Below are positions 1-8,087 of a stretch of 36,142 nt of DNA, piece after piece. The position numbers and the translations under genes are program-made. The DNA comes from Oscillospiraceae bacterium (GTDB taxonomy: Bacteria; Bacillota; Clostridia; Oscillospirales; Oscillospiraceae): NCBI GenBank assembly GCA_016293865.1, contig JAEDDG010000022.1, forward strand, positions 1 to 36,142, given 5' to 3'. Below the pieces are notes generated by a model. The model saw nothing but the letters and a program-made list of their open reading frames with translations. It did not search any database and was not told the DNA's origin. The first letter of the stretch is position 1; the number at the start of each line of letters is the position of its first letter.

Positions 1-619
1 TCAGATAGAACGACAGCGTCATCAGGGTAATGCCCATGCCGCTGATGAGCCAGGTGTGGTTCAGTCCCTGCATGGCGCAGACAGTAACCTCAATGAGCAG
101 CGCCGAACCGATGGCACGCTTTCTTTTTTGATCGATCTGTCTCCAGTTCACAGCCAGAAGGCCGGCGCACAGCAGCAGATAGAAGGCAACGCCCAAATAG
201 GGCACCAGCATGTATAATCCGGAGGAGTAATTCCCCTCCGGGGTCACCGTGTAGGAGATCGGCAGCAGGAAATTGCCCAGCTCCGATACCGCAAGAAAGA
301 TTCTGGCGGGCCAGTCCAGCCGCCGGGGTTTCCCGGTCTCCTCCTGCACCAGAATGGCGATATACTGGTAAAACAGATAGATCACCAGCACCATGGTGCC
401 CAAAAACAGCCTGTGAACCGCATCGTTCAAAAACCTCGGTACGGTTTCCAGATGATGCACGGTATAAACCGTGACGCCGTCCAGCACCAGATGAATCAGC
501 ACAACGACCAGCAAGACGGAAAACGTCCTGTGCAGCTGCGTCTGCTTCCGTTCGGCAGAGAAATAAAACGCCGTCACAAAAGCCAGCACCAGAAAAAGAG
601 CTATTTCCATACGCAGCAT
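1..619 (-). CDS. Membrane sensor-type protein, N-terminal part (runs off window)
   Basis: This is the first 206 codons of a minus-strand gene whose 3' end lies outside the window. The start is the ATG at 619, preceded by AGAGGTGA about 6 nt upstream. The translated part is almost entirely hydrophobic helices, starting with MLRMEIALFLVLAF, then a conserved-looking VLDGVTVYTVHHLETVP loop and a helix containing HRLFLGTMVLVIYLFYQY. About six to seven membrane segments are separated by short basic loops such as RQIDQKKKR. From memory this multi-pass N-terminal region is found in Clostridia in front of GGDEF (diguanylate cyclase) or other signalling output domains, but the output domain is off the window, so that is an inference. 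It is divergent from the MmcQ/YjbR gene at 958. The frame of this protein was read directly; a different minus-strand frame that stays open over the same bases is a shadow. Confidence 0.6.
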   Translation of the reverse strand, partial: MLRMEIALFLVLAFVTAFYFSAERKQTQLHRTFSVLLVVVLIHLVLDGVTVYTVHHLETVPRFLNDAVHRLFLGTMVLVIYLFYQYIAILVQEETGKPRRLDWPARIFLAVSELGNFLLPISYTVTPEGNYSSGLYMLVPYLGVAFYLLLCAGLLAVNWRQIDQKRKRAIGSALLIEVTVCAMQGLNHTWLISGMGITLMTLSFYL

Positions 620-957
620 ATCCGCTCACCTCTTGTTTGTCATTGTAGCAAAGATGATCTGCCAAAGATAGACCAGTATTTCAGGCATATGTGTCAATTT
701 TACAGTTTTTCACCCTTCCGTGCGCCGGCAGGGCGGGAGAATCCGCCGTCTGAAAGCGTCCTCTCCCTGCGCTTTGTGCGGCGCATGCCGCGCAGGCGTC
801 AAAACATTTCGGATTGCGTGATCAAACATCAAACTTGCGTTTTGTGTATCTGCACGCTATATTAAAATTATCCCCGCAGGCTGAACGGCAGGCGCTTCCG
901 CCTGTCCGGGCCGGCGCGGCGGCATGCACAATCATACCTTCGGGAGGGCTCAGAACG
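620..957. other. Divergent intergenic region (338 nt)
   Basis: Gene-free stretch between the minus-strand membrane sensor and the plus-strand MmcQ/YjbR gene. It should carry promoters in both directions; a good plus-strand promoter is visible at 835-863. A stretch of plus-strand open frame crosses the region but has no ribosome site or recognisable composition. Confidence 0.6.
835..863 (+). promoter_or_regulatory. Sigma-A-type promoter for the MmcQ/YjbR gene
   Basis: TTGCGT (835-840) and TATATT (858-863) are separated by exactly 17 nt, about 95 nt upstream of the ATG at 958. Confidence 0.6.
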
Positions 958-1356
958 ATGAACAGATACGAATGGCTGGATGCCTGGCTGTGCGCCAAAC
1001 CCGGCGCCGTCAGGGACTACAAGCCCGAATGGGGCTGGCACCGCTATCTGGTGGGCGGAAAAATGTTTGCCGCCACATGCCGGCCCGGCCCGGAACATAA
1101 AGGCTACGACTGCAGGGAGCTTCTCCTGCTTAAATGCGAGCCGCTGCTGGCAGACGCGCTTCGGGCGGAATATGCGGACATCATTCCCGGTTTTTATTCG
1201 GACAAGCGCTGCTGGAACTCCGTTTTTCTGGACGGCGCCGTTCCCGACGATGTCCTGCGCAGCCTGTGCGACCGGTCCTACGGGCTTGTTTTTGCAAAGC
1301 TGACCAAAAAACTCCGGCAGGAGATTACGGAGGCAGCCGCCGGCGGCAGCTGCTGA
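958..1356 (+). CDS. MmcQ/YjbR family protein (132 aa)
   Basis: A small single-domain protein of the MmcQ/YjbR (CyaY-like fold) family. Hallmarks seen are the LLLLKCEP strand, the PGFYSDKRCWNSVFLDG segment (the family pattern is a Tyr/His-x-N-K-x-x-W-x-x-V motif) and the C-terminal helix DVLRSLCDRSYGLVFAKL. The open frame extends upstream to 814, but ATG 958 has GGGAGG at the correct distance and gives the normal family length. Some members bind DNA, but the biochemical role is not settled, so no function is assigned. A second, clearly related protein is encoded at 21896-22264; both share the (L/I)xLKCEPL strand and the WNSV segment. The amidohydrolase follows 71 nt later on the same strand and may be co-transcribed. 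Confidence 0.85.
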   Translation: MNRYEWLDAWLCAKPGAVRDYKPEWGWHRYLVGGKMFAATCRPGPEHKGYDCRELLLLKCEPLLADALRAEYADIIPGFYSDKRCWNSVFLDGAVPDDVLRSLCDRSYGLVFAKLTKKLRQEITEAAAGGSC

Positions 1357-1427
1357 CCGGGCTGCAGTGCGCCGCGCGCACTGTCCTGCTATGGATTATT
1401 TTACCGCAGATCAAAGGAGTTTTCACC

Positions 1428-2819
1428 ATGAACATGAAGGAAAAGGCAGATCTGATTCTGACAAACGGCTATGTACTGACCATGGACAGCGCACGGCAGA
1501 TTTTCAGAGACGGCGCGGTGGCCGTCAGAGACGGGCGGATCGCCGCGGTGGGAAAAACAGCGGATATCCTTGCCCGGTATGACGGGACAGTGCACGACTG
1601 CCGGGGCGGCGTCGTCCACCCCGGGCTTGTGGATGCCCATGAGCACCTGTGCCTGCACATCACCAGAGGCTGGGAGCCGGATTCCTTCACCGTCCACGAC
1701 ACGTGGACGCGGTTTGAGGCGCTGGCCTACCCCGCAGTCACCGACGCGGAGGAGCGCGCCAGCGTGGAGCTGGCCACGCTGGAGATGGCTCTGAACGGCA
1801 CCACCGCCTTTTCCGACACCGGCAGCGCCTTTTCCATGGACGCGGTGATCGAGCCGGTCAACCGGGTCGGCATCCGGGGCATCATCGGAAGCATCGGCGG
1901 CGACAATTTCCCGTCGGAGCTCAGCTTCCTGTCCGGAAAAACGGATCAGCTCCTGTACAGAATGGAGGACAATCTCAGCCGCTACGGCAAGGCGAGCGGC
2001 CTGCGGGTGCGGGCCGGCGTACAGCTGTGCGGTATGGGCGACTGCTCGGACGGCCTTGTCACCGGGGCCAAGGAACTGGCCCGGCGGACCGGCGACGTGC
2101 TCTTCATGCACCAGTGCGTCTATCCCGAGGAGACCGCGCAGTATGCGGGAAAATACGGTCAGACGCCGGTGGAGCATCTGGACGCTCTGGGCGTTCTGGA
2201 CCCGGCAACGGCCCTTGTCCACATGATTCATCTCACGGACGCGGACGTGGCCTGTCTGGCCCGGACGGGCGCCGGCGTGATTCACTGTCCCGCCGCTTCC
2301 CTGAAATACGGTCTGGGCGCATCCAGCGCGGGCAGATTCCCGGAACTGGACGCCGCCGGCGTCCCTCTGGCACTGGGAACCGACTCCGGCACCTGGTCGG
2401 ACGCTTTGGACGTCTTCCAGCTTGTATATCTCGCGGCCACCATTCACCGCGAGGCGCGGCGGACGCAGCTTCCCCTGCGGTCGTACCGCGCATTTGAGAT
2501 GGCCACATTGGGCGGCGCAGCCGTTCTGGGCATGGCCGGCGAGATCGGCGCTCTTGCGCCGGGTATGCGGGCGGATCTCGTGGTTCACACGGCGGACCTG
2601 CCGGAATGCCAGCCGCCGTTTGACCCGTTCACGAATCTGGTCTACGCCGCACGTTCCAAAAGCGTCCGGGACGTTATGGTGAACGGAGAATGGATCATCC
2701 GCGCCGGACAGGCGGTCCGCGTGGATCAGCAGGCCGTTCTGGCCCATGCCAGAGAAGCGGCCGGAGCCTTCGCACGGCGGACAGGCTGCCGTCTGTATTC
2801 GCCGTGGCCGGTGCTGTAA
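1428..2819 (+). CDS. Amidohydrolase / deaminase of the SAH-MTA deaminase and TrzA type (463 aa)
   Basis: A metal-dependent amidohydrolase (cytosine deaminase/TrzA/MTA-SAH deaminase branch). The N-terminal beta-sandwich with LTNGYVLTMD and DGRIAAVG is followed by the strand-1 metal motif DAHEHL (HxH at about residues 71-73). Further ligands are the His in FMHQ at about 225, the His in LVHMIHL, and the Asp in LGTDSG. The C-terminal GMRADLVV and VRDVMVNGEWI segments rebuild the sandwich. The start is ATG 1428 with AAAGGAG 7 nt upstream; the frame is open further upstream but overlaps the YjbR gene. It probably hydrolytically deaminates a purine base or nucleoside in the cytoplasm. A nucleoside hydrolase and a ribokinase follow directly, which supports a salvage role. 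Exact substrate cannot be read from sequence; other choices are guanine, adenosine, 5'-methylthioadenosine or a modified purine. Confidence 0.85.
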   Translation: MNMKEKADLILTNGYVLTMDSARQIFRDGAVAVRDGRIAAVGKTADILARYDGTVHDCRGGVVHPGLVDAHEHLCLHITRGWEPDSFTVHDTWTRFEALAYPAVTDAEERASVELATLEMALNGTTAFSDTGSAFSMDAVIEPVNRVGIRGIIGSIGGDNFPSELSFLSGKTDQLLYRMEDNLSRYGKASGLRVRAGVQLCGMGDCSDGLVTGAKELARRTGDVLFMHQCVYPEETAQYAGKYGQTPVEHLDALGVLDPATALVHMIHLTDADVACLARTGAGVIHCPAASLKYGLGASSAGRFPELDAAGVPLALGTDSGTWSDALDVFQLVYLAATIHREARRTQLPLRSYRAFEMATLGGAAVLGMAGEIGALAPGMRADLVVHTADLPECQPPFDPFTNLVYAARSKSVRDVMVNGEWIIRAGQAVRVDQQAVLAHAREAAGAFARRTGCRLYSPWPVL

Positions 2820-2896
2820 CCGACTGTATACGCTCCAGCGGCAGCCCGATCCGGCTGCCCTGCACGGATTGACTGAGTATGAAGGAGGAATGTTCC

Positions 2897-3829
2897 TTGG
2901 ATGCAAACCGGTACCTGCAGAATCTCTCCGTTCCCCAGGGCCGCGTGGACACGGTCATTGATTCCGACGCCTTCAATGAGGTGGACGACCAGTTCGCCAT
3001 CGCCTATCTGCTGGCCTCCGGCGAAAAAGCGGATGTCAGGGCCATTTATGCCGCGCCGTTTCTGAACAGCTCTGTCAGCAGCCCGGGCGAGGGTATGGAA
3101 GCCAGCTTTCAGGAAATCCGGCGGCTGCTGGAACTGACCGGCCGCACGGATCTGGAAAGCAGCCTTTACCGGGGCAGCACGCAGTTTCTGCCGGACGAAT
3201 CAACGCCCGTCCGCTCCGGCGCGGCGGCGGATCTTGTCCGCCGGGCAGGCGCACACAGCGCCGCAGATCCCCTTTACGTTGTGGCCATCGGGGCCATCAC
3301 AAACGTCGCCTCGGCGCTTCTGCTGGATCCCTCCATTGCGGAGCGGATTGTGGTCGTCTGGCTGGGCGGGCACAGCTTCGACAGTCCCGACACGCGCGAA
3401 TTCAACCTCCGGCAGGACGTCGCCGCGGCGCGGGTCGTGTTCAATTCCGCCGCGCCTCTGGTGCTGACCCCGTGTCTGGGGGTGGCCAGCGGATTTGTTC
3501 TCCCGGTTGCGGAAATGCGCTTCTATCTGCAGGGCCGCGGACCGCTGTGCGAATTCCTGCTGAACCGTGTCTGCGGTGCTGAACGCGGCCGCCTGGACCG
3601 GGAGGCCGTCTCCCGGGTGATCTGGGATGTAACTGCCGCAGCCTGGCTGCTGAACGACGGCGGCCGTTTTCTGCGTTCAGAGCTGCGGCCGTGCCCCGTG
3701 CCGGAGTATGACGGATATTATGCCTTTCCGCCGGGGCGGCGGCTGATCCGTTATGTGAGCGCCGTCAACAGGGACGCGCTGGCCACGGATCTCTACAGAA
3801 AAATCACAGGCGGGACGTGTTTTGAATGA
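2897..3829 (+). CDS. Inosine-uridine-type nucleoside hydrolase family protein (310 aa)
   Basis: N-ribohydrolase-fold protein expected to split ribonucleosides into base and ribose. The N-terminal metal site is present in the form DSDAFNEVDDQFAI (family form DTDxxxxxDDAxA). The middle carries VVAIGAITNVASALLLDP, which matches the GPLTNxA segment, and the C-terminal VIWDVTAAAWLL places the last Asp ligand. The start is best read as TTG 2897, because AAGGAGGA at 2882-2889 sits 7 nt before it, whereas the in-frame ATG at 2879 lies inside and ahead of that site. It overlaps the ribokinase gene by 4 nt (ATGA), indicating translational coupling. The released ribose would be the substrate of that kinase. 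The substrate base is not known; the divergent metal-site spacing suggests a subfamily other than the classic RihA/B/C enzymes. Confidence 0.85.
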   Translation: MDANRYLQNLSVPQGRVDTVIDSDAFNEVDDQFAIAYLLASGEKADVRAIYAAPFLNSSVSSPGEGMEASFQEIRRLLELTGRTDLESSLYRGSTQFLPDESTPVRSGAAADLVRRAGAHSAADPLYVVAIGAITNVASALLLDPSIAERIVVVWLGGHSFDSPDTREFNLRQDVAAARVVFNSAAPLVLTPCLGVASGFVLPVAEMRFYLQGRGPLCEFLLNRVCGAERGRLDREAVSRVIWDVTAAAWLLNDGGRFLRSELRPCPVPEYDGYYAFPPGRRLIRYVSAVNRDALATDLYRKITGGTCFE

Positions 3830-4731
3830 AAAATATCCTTGTTGTGGGCAGCATCAACGCCGACCTCACCATATATACCGGCCGACTGCCCCATCCGGGC
3901 GAGACGGTGGAGGGCAGCGGTTTCTCCGCCGCCTTCGGCGGGAAGGGCGCGAATCAGGCCATTGCCGCGGCAAAGCTGGGCGGAAACGTCCGCTTCTACG
4001 GCCATGTGGGAGACGACGCCTACGGCGCCCCGGCCATTGACAACCTGCGGCGCTGCGGCGTGGACTTCACCGGCCGGACTGTTTCGGGCGTCTCTACCGG
4101 CGCGGCCGTCATCACCGTCTGCGGCGGCGAAAACAGCATCATCCTCAGCGCCGGAGCCAACGCCACAGTGACGCCGGAAGCGCTGGATGAGCATGCGGCG
4201 CTGTTCCGGTGGGCGGATTACGTGCTTCTGCAGCTGGAGATTCCGACGGACGCGGTGCTGCGGGCCATGGAGCTGGCCCGGGCCGCCGGCGCGCAGGTGA
4301 TTCTGAATCCCGCGCCTGTCCGGCCGCTTCCGGCGCAGGCATGGCAGTACGCGGACTTCCTGATTCCCAATGAGCATGAGGCCGCCGCCATCACCGGCAT
4401 TCCCACGGACACCCGCGCGGGCTGCGCTGCTGCGGCAGCCAGGCTGCAGGAGATGGGCGCCGGCCGCGTTATCATTACGCTCGGCAGCCAGGGCTGTGTC
4501 TGCCTGGAAAACGGCGCGCCGGTGTTTCGTCCCGCCCGTCCTGTCCGGGCCGTGGACACCACCGCCGCCGGCGACTGCTTCATCGGCGCGCTCTGCGCCG
4601 CCCTGTGCCGGGGCAGGACGTTCGGCGCGGCCGTGGACTGCGCTGCCGCCGCGGCAGCCATCACCGTCAGCCGGCCGGGTTCCGCCGCCTCCATTCCCAC
4701 CGCTGCGGAGCTGTACCCGCTTTTCGACTGA
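3826..4731 (+). CDS. rbsK: Ribokinase (PfkB family, 301 aa)
   Basis: ATP-dependent kinase that would make ribose-5-phosphate. Both PfkB signatures are visible: the N-terminal GGKGANQAIAAAKLGG with GSINADL just before it (about residues 8-55), and the C-terminal DTTAAGDCFIGAL carrying the catalytic Asp of the anion hole. The second signature has Thr-Ala in place of the usual Thr/Gly-Gly before AGD. NPAP and PNEHEA are the typical ribokinase mid-protein segments, so ribose is a better guess than fructose. ATG 3826 overlaps the nucleoside hydrolase stop (ATGA), so the two are translationally coupled. With the upstream deaminase and hydrolase this completes a route from nucleoside to ribose-5-phosphate. 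A strong rho-independent terminator follows at 4775. Confidence 0.9.
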   Translation: MKNILVVGSINADLTIYTGRLPHPGETVEGSGFSAAFGGKGANQAIAAAKLGGNVRFYGHVGDDAYGAPAIDNLRRCGVDFTGRTVSGVSTGAAVITVCGGENSIILSAGANATVTPEALDEHAALFRWADYVLLQLEIPTDAVLRAMELARAAGAQVILNPAPVRPLPAQAWQYADFLIPNEHEAAAITGIPTDTRAGCAAAAARLQEMGAGRVIITLGSQGCVCLENGAPVFRPARPVRAVDTTAAGDCFIGALCAALCRGRTFGAAVDCAAAAAAITVSRPGSAASIPTAAELYPLFD

Positions 4732-4774
4732 GCCCTGCTCTTTCCCGGGCCGCACCGGGTCTTCCGAAACACAG

Positions 4775-4813
4775 CAGCCGGAGAAACGCATCCGCGTTCC
4801 TCCGGCTGTTTTT
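4775..4813 (+). terminator. Rho-independent terminator after the nucleoside salvage operon
   Basis: A 15-bp stem with one mismatch, starting CAGCCGGAG at 4775 and closing CTCCGGCTG at 4808, has a four-base loop and is followed by TTTTT. It lies between the ends of the convergent rbsK and nfo genes. Confidence 0.85.
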
Positions 4814-4825
4814 CAGTTTTCCGCA

Positions 4826-5665
4826 TCAGTCCGCCTGATGATACAGGCTCCTGAGCAGTGCGATCTCCTGTCCGTAACCGGCCAGGTCATTGGGCGTCTC
4901 CAGATAAAACGGCAGGCCGCGCAGAGCGGGATGATTGATCAGCCGCTCAAACGCCTCCAGGCCGATGGAGCCCTGGCCGATCAGCTCATGCCGGTCCTTG
5001 TGACTGCCGAAGGGATTTTTGCTGTCGTTGACATGGATCGCCCTCAGCCGCTCCAGACCCACAACCCGGTCAAACTCCTCCAGTACGCCGTCCAGATCAT
5101 GGACAATGTCATATCCGCCGTCGCTGACATGGCAGGTATCCAGGCAGACGCCCACATGGCTGTCCAGCTCCACCCGGTCGATCACAGCCCGCAACTCCTC
5201 GAAGCGGCCGCCCACCTCGCTGCCTTTGCCGGCCATGGTCTCCAGCAGCACCGTCGTGCTCTGCTCCGGCCGCAGCACAAGATTCAGCGTCTCCGCGATC
5301 AATTCGATTCCCGCCTCCGTACCCTGGCCCACATGGCTGCCGGGGTGGAAATTGTACAGGCTGCCCGGCACATATTCCATCCGCTGCAGATCGTCCGCCA
5401 TGGTGGTGCGGGCAAAATTCAGAATTTTCGGATCAGCCGCGCAGGCGTTGAGCGTATACGGTGCGTGGGCCAGCAGACAGCAGATGTCGTTCTGCGCTGC
5501 GAAGGCCCGGAAATCAGCCGCATCCTGCGGATCCACAGCCTTGGCCGCCCCGCCCCGCGGATTGCGCGTAAAAAACTGAAAACAGCCGGCGCCGATGGAC
5601 GCCGCTGCCCGGCCCATGGCCATAAAACCGCCGGACGCCGACAAATGACAACCGATTCTGAGCAT
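4826..5665 (-). CDS. nfo: Deoxyribonuclease IV (AP endonuclease)
   Basis: Zinc-dependent AP endonuclease of base-excision repair, 279 aa, the usual length for EndoIV. It opens with LRIGCHLSASGG, and carries the zinc-ligand segments NFHPGSHVG, LLETMAGKGSE, CLDTCHVSDGGYD and HVNDSKNPFGSHKDRHELIGQG, then FYLETP near the end. All Nfo signatures are intact, so it should cut the backbone 5' of abasic sites. The start ATG 5665 has GGAGGG 9 nt upstream. It lies 48 nt downstream of rnhA on the same strand, with a GC-rich hairpin in between, so the two are probably one transcript. It faces rbsK convergently and could share the terminator hairpin at 4775-4808, although on this strand the following T run is poor. 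Confidence 0.95.
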   Translation of the reverse strand: MLRIGCHLSASGGFMAMGRAAASIGAGCFQFFTRNPRGGAAKAVDPQDAADFRAFAAQNDICCLLAHAPYTLNACAADPKILNFARTTMADDLQRMEYVPGSLYNFHPGSHVGQGTEAGIELIAETLNLVLRPEQSTTVLLETMAGKGSEVGGRFEELRAVIDRVELDSHVGVCLDTCHVSDGGYDIVHDLDGVLEEFDRVVGLERLRAIHVNDSKNPFGSHKDRHELIGQGSIGLEAFERLINHPALRGLPFYLETPNDLAGYGQEIALLRSLYHQAD

Positions 5666-5687
5666 ATCTTCTGTCCCTCCGTCTTTC

Positions 5688-5707
5688 CCCGCCGGCCGTC
5701 CGGCGGG
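5688..5707 (-). other. Intercistronic hairpin between rnhA and nfo
   Basis: A perfect 8-bp inverted repeat (CCCGCCGG and CCGGCGGG) with a 4-nt loop. On the transcribed minus strand no T run follows, so it looks like an RNA-stabilising or processing hairpin rather than a terminator. Confidence 0.5.
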
Positions 5708-5713
5708 ATATTT

Positions 5714-6148
5714 TTATTTGAATTTCCGGCTTTCCGCCACGGCCAGCGCATCACAGCGGTTGTTGTATGCGTTTTCATCGTGGCCCTTGACCCAGATAAA
5801 CTCCACCTCATGCCGGTGCAGCAGCGGGACCAGCCGCTGCCAAAGCTCCGGATTCTTCACCTCGCCGCCCTTGCGCTTCCATCCTCTGGCCGCCCAGCCG
5901 GCCAGCCAGCGCTTGTTCACCGCGTCGGTAATATACTGCGAGTCGGAGTACAGCGTCACACGGCAGGGCTCCTTCAGAAGCTCCAGAGCGCTGATCACCG
6001 CCGTCAGCTCCATTCTGTTGTTGGTGGTGGACGGTGCGCCGCCGGAGATCTCCTTCTCCCGGCCGTTGTAAATCAGAATGGCGGCCCAGCCGCCGGCGCC
6101 GGGGTTGCCGCTGCACGCGCCGTCCGTATAAATTGTGACTTCCTTCAT
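5714..6148 (-). CDS. rnhA: Ribonuclease HI
   Basis: Degrades the RNA strand of RNA-DNA hybrids. The 144-aa protein has the full RNase HI pattern: YTDGACSGNPGAGGW (first catalytic Asp, about residue 9), NNRMEL (Glu, about 47), YSDSQY (Asp, about 69), the basic handle AARGWKRKGGEVKNPELW, and VKGHDENAYNNRCDALA with the final Asp. The open frame extends to 6280, but ATG 6148 with GGAG upstream yields the standard protein start MKEVTIYTDG. A TATAAT with an extended TG element lies about 65 nt upstream. nfo follows 48 nt downstream, making a two-gene DNA maintenance transcript. Confidence 0.96.
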   Translation of the reverse strand: MKEVTIYTDGACSGNPGAGGWAAILIYNGREKEISGGAPSTTNNRMELTAVISALELLKEPCRVTLYSDSQYITDAVNKRWLAGWAARGWKRKGGEVKNPELWQRLVPLLHRHEVEFIWVKGHDENAYNNRCDALAVAESRKFK

Positions 6149-6211
6149 ACCGATCTCCGTCCGCCTTGTCGTCCGCTGCGCCGGATACGCCGGCGCACTT
6201 TCTGCAGTCTG

Positions 6212-6240
6212 ATTATACCACAATCTCCTGCCGTTTGGAA
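6212..6240 (-). promoter_or_regulatory. Promoter of rnhA-nfo
   Basis: On the minus strand, TATAAT (6217-6212) has a TGn extension and lies 17 nt after TTCCAA (6240-6235). The -10 is perfect while the -35 is weak, as expected for an extended -10 promoter. Confidence 0.6.
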
Positions 6241-6261
6241 ACGGATTTGGGCAGGCCATGC

Positions 6262-6295
6262 AAAAAGATCCCCTGCGCACAGGTGCGCAGGGGAT
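6262..6295 (-). terminator. Terminator after the GT2 gene
   Basis: A perfect 12-bp stem (ATCCCCTGCGCA at 6268-6279 and its complement at 6284-6295) with a 4-nt loop is followed by a T run on the minus strand. It is 28 nt past the glycosyltransferase stop. Confidence 0.9.
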
Positions 6296-6322
6296 TCCAG
6301 AACCGGGCGTTTCAGGGCCGGT

Positions 6323-7624
6323 CTATGCTTTTGCCTGTCTGCTCCGGGCAGCTTTGCCCAGCTGCCGGGACGAATAATGTGTAATGGGCGTCCATGTCAC
6401 GTTCCGGAACAAGGCAACCAGCGTAATCGGGATGTATGTGGCCATGAAAACAGGGAAAGCCGCAACGTAGCGCAGCTTTTCGCCGGCGGTGGCATGAATG
6501 CGCTTCCACTCGCTGCACACCGTCAGCAGGCCGTATGCAGCCATCCCCAGGTATGTGTTGACCACACAGAAGAAAAGATATCTGCCCGTCTCCGCCTCAA
6601 TCATCCTGGCGACGATGAACGGCTGCGTACACACAAGAAGCAGAAGCAGCAGATTCACAACCGCCGCACCCAGCGTCAGGAAAATACACGGCGCCACAGT
6701 CATGAACATGTCATAGCAGGACATGCGCAGACTGCCCCGGCTGACAGAACCCTTCAGAAGCGGCAGCAGATAGTGCCGGTCCACCTGGAAAAAGCCCTTG
6801 CTCCAGCGCAGCCGCTGATTCCAGGACTGGCGGAACGTCGTCGGCTGCTCGTCATAGACCACGGCGCTGTCGCAGTAGCCGATTCTGCGGCCTTTCAGTA
6901 CACAGTCCACGCTGAACTGGATGTCCTCCGTCAGCAGATGGAAGGGCCAGCCGCCGTTTTCCCGGATCACGCTGCCGGACACCATAAAGCCGGTGCCGGA
7001 CACGGCGCAGCTGTTGCCGGTCAGCATTCTGGGCGCGTTCAGGAACCTGGCCTCCCGCAGAAACCAGATGGAGTAGCTGGCGCTGATCCAGTTGTCGCCG
7101 AAGTTTTTGCTGTTGCGGTAACAGGTGGCCACCTGATAGCCGCGGTCATAAGTCTTGTTCATCTCCCGGACGAAGTCGGGGTCGACGATATTGTCCGCAT
7201 CAAAGATAAAATAGGCATCATATGCGTTCTCGCCCCTGTCCGCGGCGATATGCTTCAGAAGCTCATCCAGCGCATAGCCCTTGCCCACAAGCTCCTTGTT
7301 TTCCCGCCGGTAGACAATGGCGCCGGCCGCGGCTGCCGCCCCGGCAGTGTCATCCGTGCAGTTGTCCGCCAGAACGTAAATATCCAACAGCTCTGCCGGA
7401 TAATTCTGCGCCTTCAGGCTGTCCACCAGCTCTCCGATGACGCTCTGCTCGTTTCTGGCGCAGATCAGCGCTGCGAAGCGGTGCAGGCGTCCTGCCTCCG
7501 GCAGCGGCCGCATCTTCCGGCGGATCAGACCGATCAGCATGTAGACGCCCTGGTAGAGATAGGCCGCCGTCATAACGACGACAATCATAATGTTCAAATT
7601 CGTAATTAATTGCAGAAGATCCAT
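6323..7624 (-). CDS. Membrane-anchored GT2 glycosyltransferase (433 aa)
   Basis: Processive-type family 2 glycosyltransferase in the cytoplasmic membrane. Layout: an N-terminal TM helix (about residues 10-35), a cytosolic GT-A domain starting at RFAALICARNEQSVI, LADNCTDDT, the metal-binding FDADNIVD (DxD type), LLTEDIQF with the catalytic-type Asp, and QSWNQRLRWSKGF (QxxRW motif), then three or four C-terminal TM helices. These are the landmarks of cellulose/chitin/hyaluronan-synthase-like enzymes, so it should add sugars from a nucleotide donor and export or anchor the product; the sugar is unknown. Transcribed alone, with its own promoter at about 7684 and a terminator at 6262. A close paralogue is encoded at 29708-30961, sharing long identical runs such as FRQSWNQRLRW. 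Confidence 0.88.
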   Translation of the reverse strand: MDLLQLITNLNIMIVVVMTAAYLYQGVYMLIGLIRRKMRPLPEAGRLHRFAALICARNEQSVIGELVDSLKAQNYPAELLDIYVLADNCTDDTAGAAAAAGAIVYRRENKELVGKGYALDELLKHIAADRGENAYDAYFIFDADNIVDPDFVREMNKTYDRGYQVATCYRNSKNFGDNWISASYSIWFLREARFLNAPRMLTGNSCAVSGTGFMVSGSVIRENGGWPFHLLTEDIQFSVDCVLKGRRIGYCDSAVVYDEQPTTFRQSWNQRLRWSKGFFQVDRHYLLPLLKGSVSRGSLRMSCYDMFMTVAPCIFLTLGAAVVNLLLLLLVCTQPFIVARMIEAETGRYLFFCVVNTYLGMAAYGLLTVCSEWKRIHATAGEKLRYVAAFPVFMATYIPITLVALFRNVTWTPITHYSSRQLGKAARSRQAKA

Positions 7625-7683
7625 GAATCAAACGCCTTCCAAACAAGATGGCGCAAAAAAGCGCCCTGCTTAAATGCACGTCT

Positions 7684-7711
7684 ATTTTAGCGGCGTTTAT
7701 TCAAAAATCAA
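7684..7711 (-). promoter_or_regulatory. Promoter of the GT2 gene at 6323
   Basis: On the minus strand TTGATT (7711-7706) and TAAAAT (7689-7684) are 16 nt apart, about 60 nt before the ATG at 7624. Confidence 0.55.
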
Positions 7712-8031
7712 GTCGAATTGGATGATATTTACAGATTTATTTGCACAAACAATATCTGTAAATTATGGGTCTTTACGTGTTCCCTTCGCTGTTCCGCGCA
7801 AAAAAGTTTCAGTTTTTCCCGCTCTGTTTTTGTGGTCATTTTGACGTAAATTCGATCTGTTCTTCCAAAAACCGCCCGCATTCCGTTGATTTGACCAAAA
7901 ATTGCAGGCAGAACGCACGTCCCTGTGCTGCTGCCCCGGACGGGATAAACCCGCAAAAAAATGTTGATCATTCTGCACAGAAAAATCAGCTTCCGGCCGC
8001 AGGGCAAATCTTAATTTTTTCTTAAGGGCGC

Positions 8032-8068
8032 AAAAATACCGGGCACGGAGCAATATGCCCCGGCCCGG
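8032..8068 (-). terminator. Terminator after the DUF2752 gene
   Basis: Two stacked 6-bp stems (CCGGGC/GCCCGG and CGGGGC/GCTCCG with one G-T pair) with a 5-nt loop precede a T run on the minus strand, 20 nt past the stop of the DUF2752 gene. Confidence 0.75.
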
Positions 8069-8087
8069 CAAATGCACACGCCGCCGT

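Larger units (their letters stand above)
7625..8087. other. AT-richer intergenic region with direct repeats (463 nt)
   Basis: No convincing gene. Open frames on both strands here (about 90 codons) lack ribosome sites and recognisable sequence. The region holds the promoter of the GT2 gene (7684-7711), the terminator of the DUF2752 gene (8032-8068), and a pair of CTTAA direct repeats starting at 8010 and 8021, exactly 11 nt apart, a spacing typical of OmpR/PhoB-type response-regulator sites. Confidence 0.55.

Noticed and set aside
4370..7609. A 1079-codon open frame on the plus strand.
   Set aside because: It runs antisense through nfo, rnhA and the GT2 gene, which all have full domain signatures. 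It is open only because of high GC content, and its translation is low-complexity with no domain.
7729..8025. Open frames of about 90 codons on both strands in the GT2/DUF2752 intergenic region.
   Set aside because: No ribosome site, no recognisable composition, and they overlap each other and regulatory signals.
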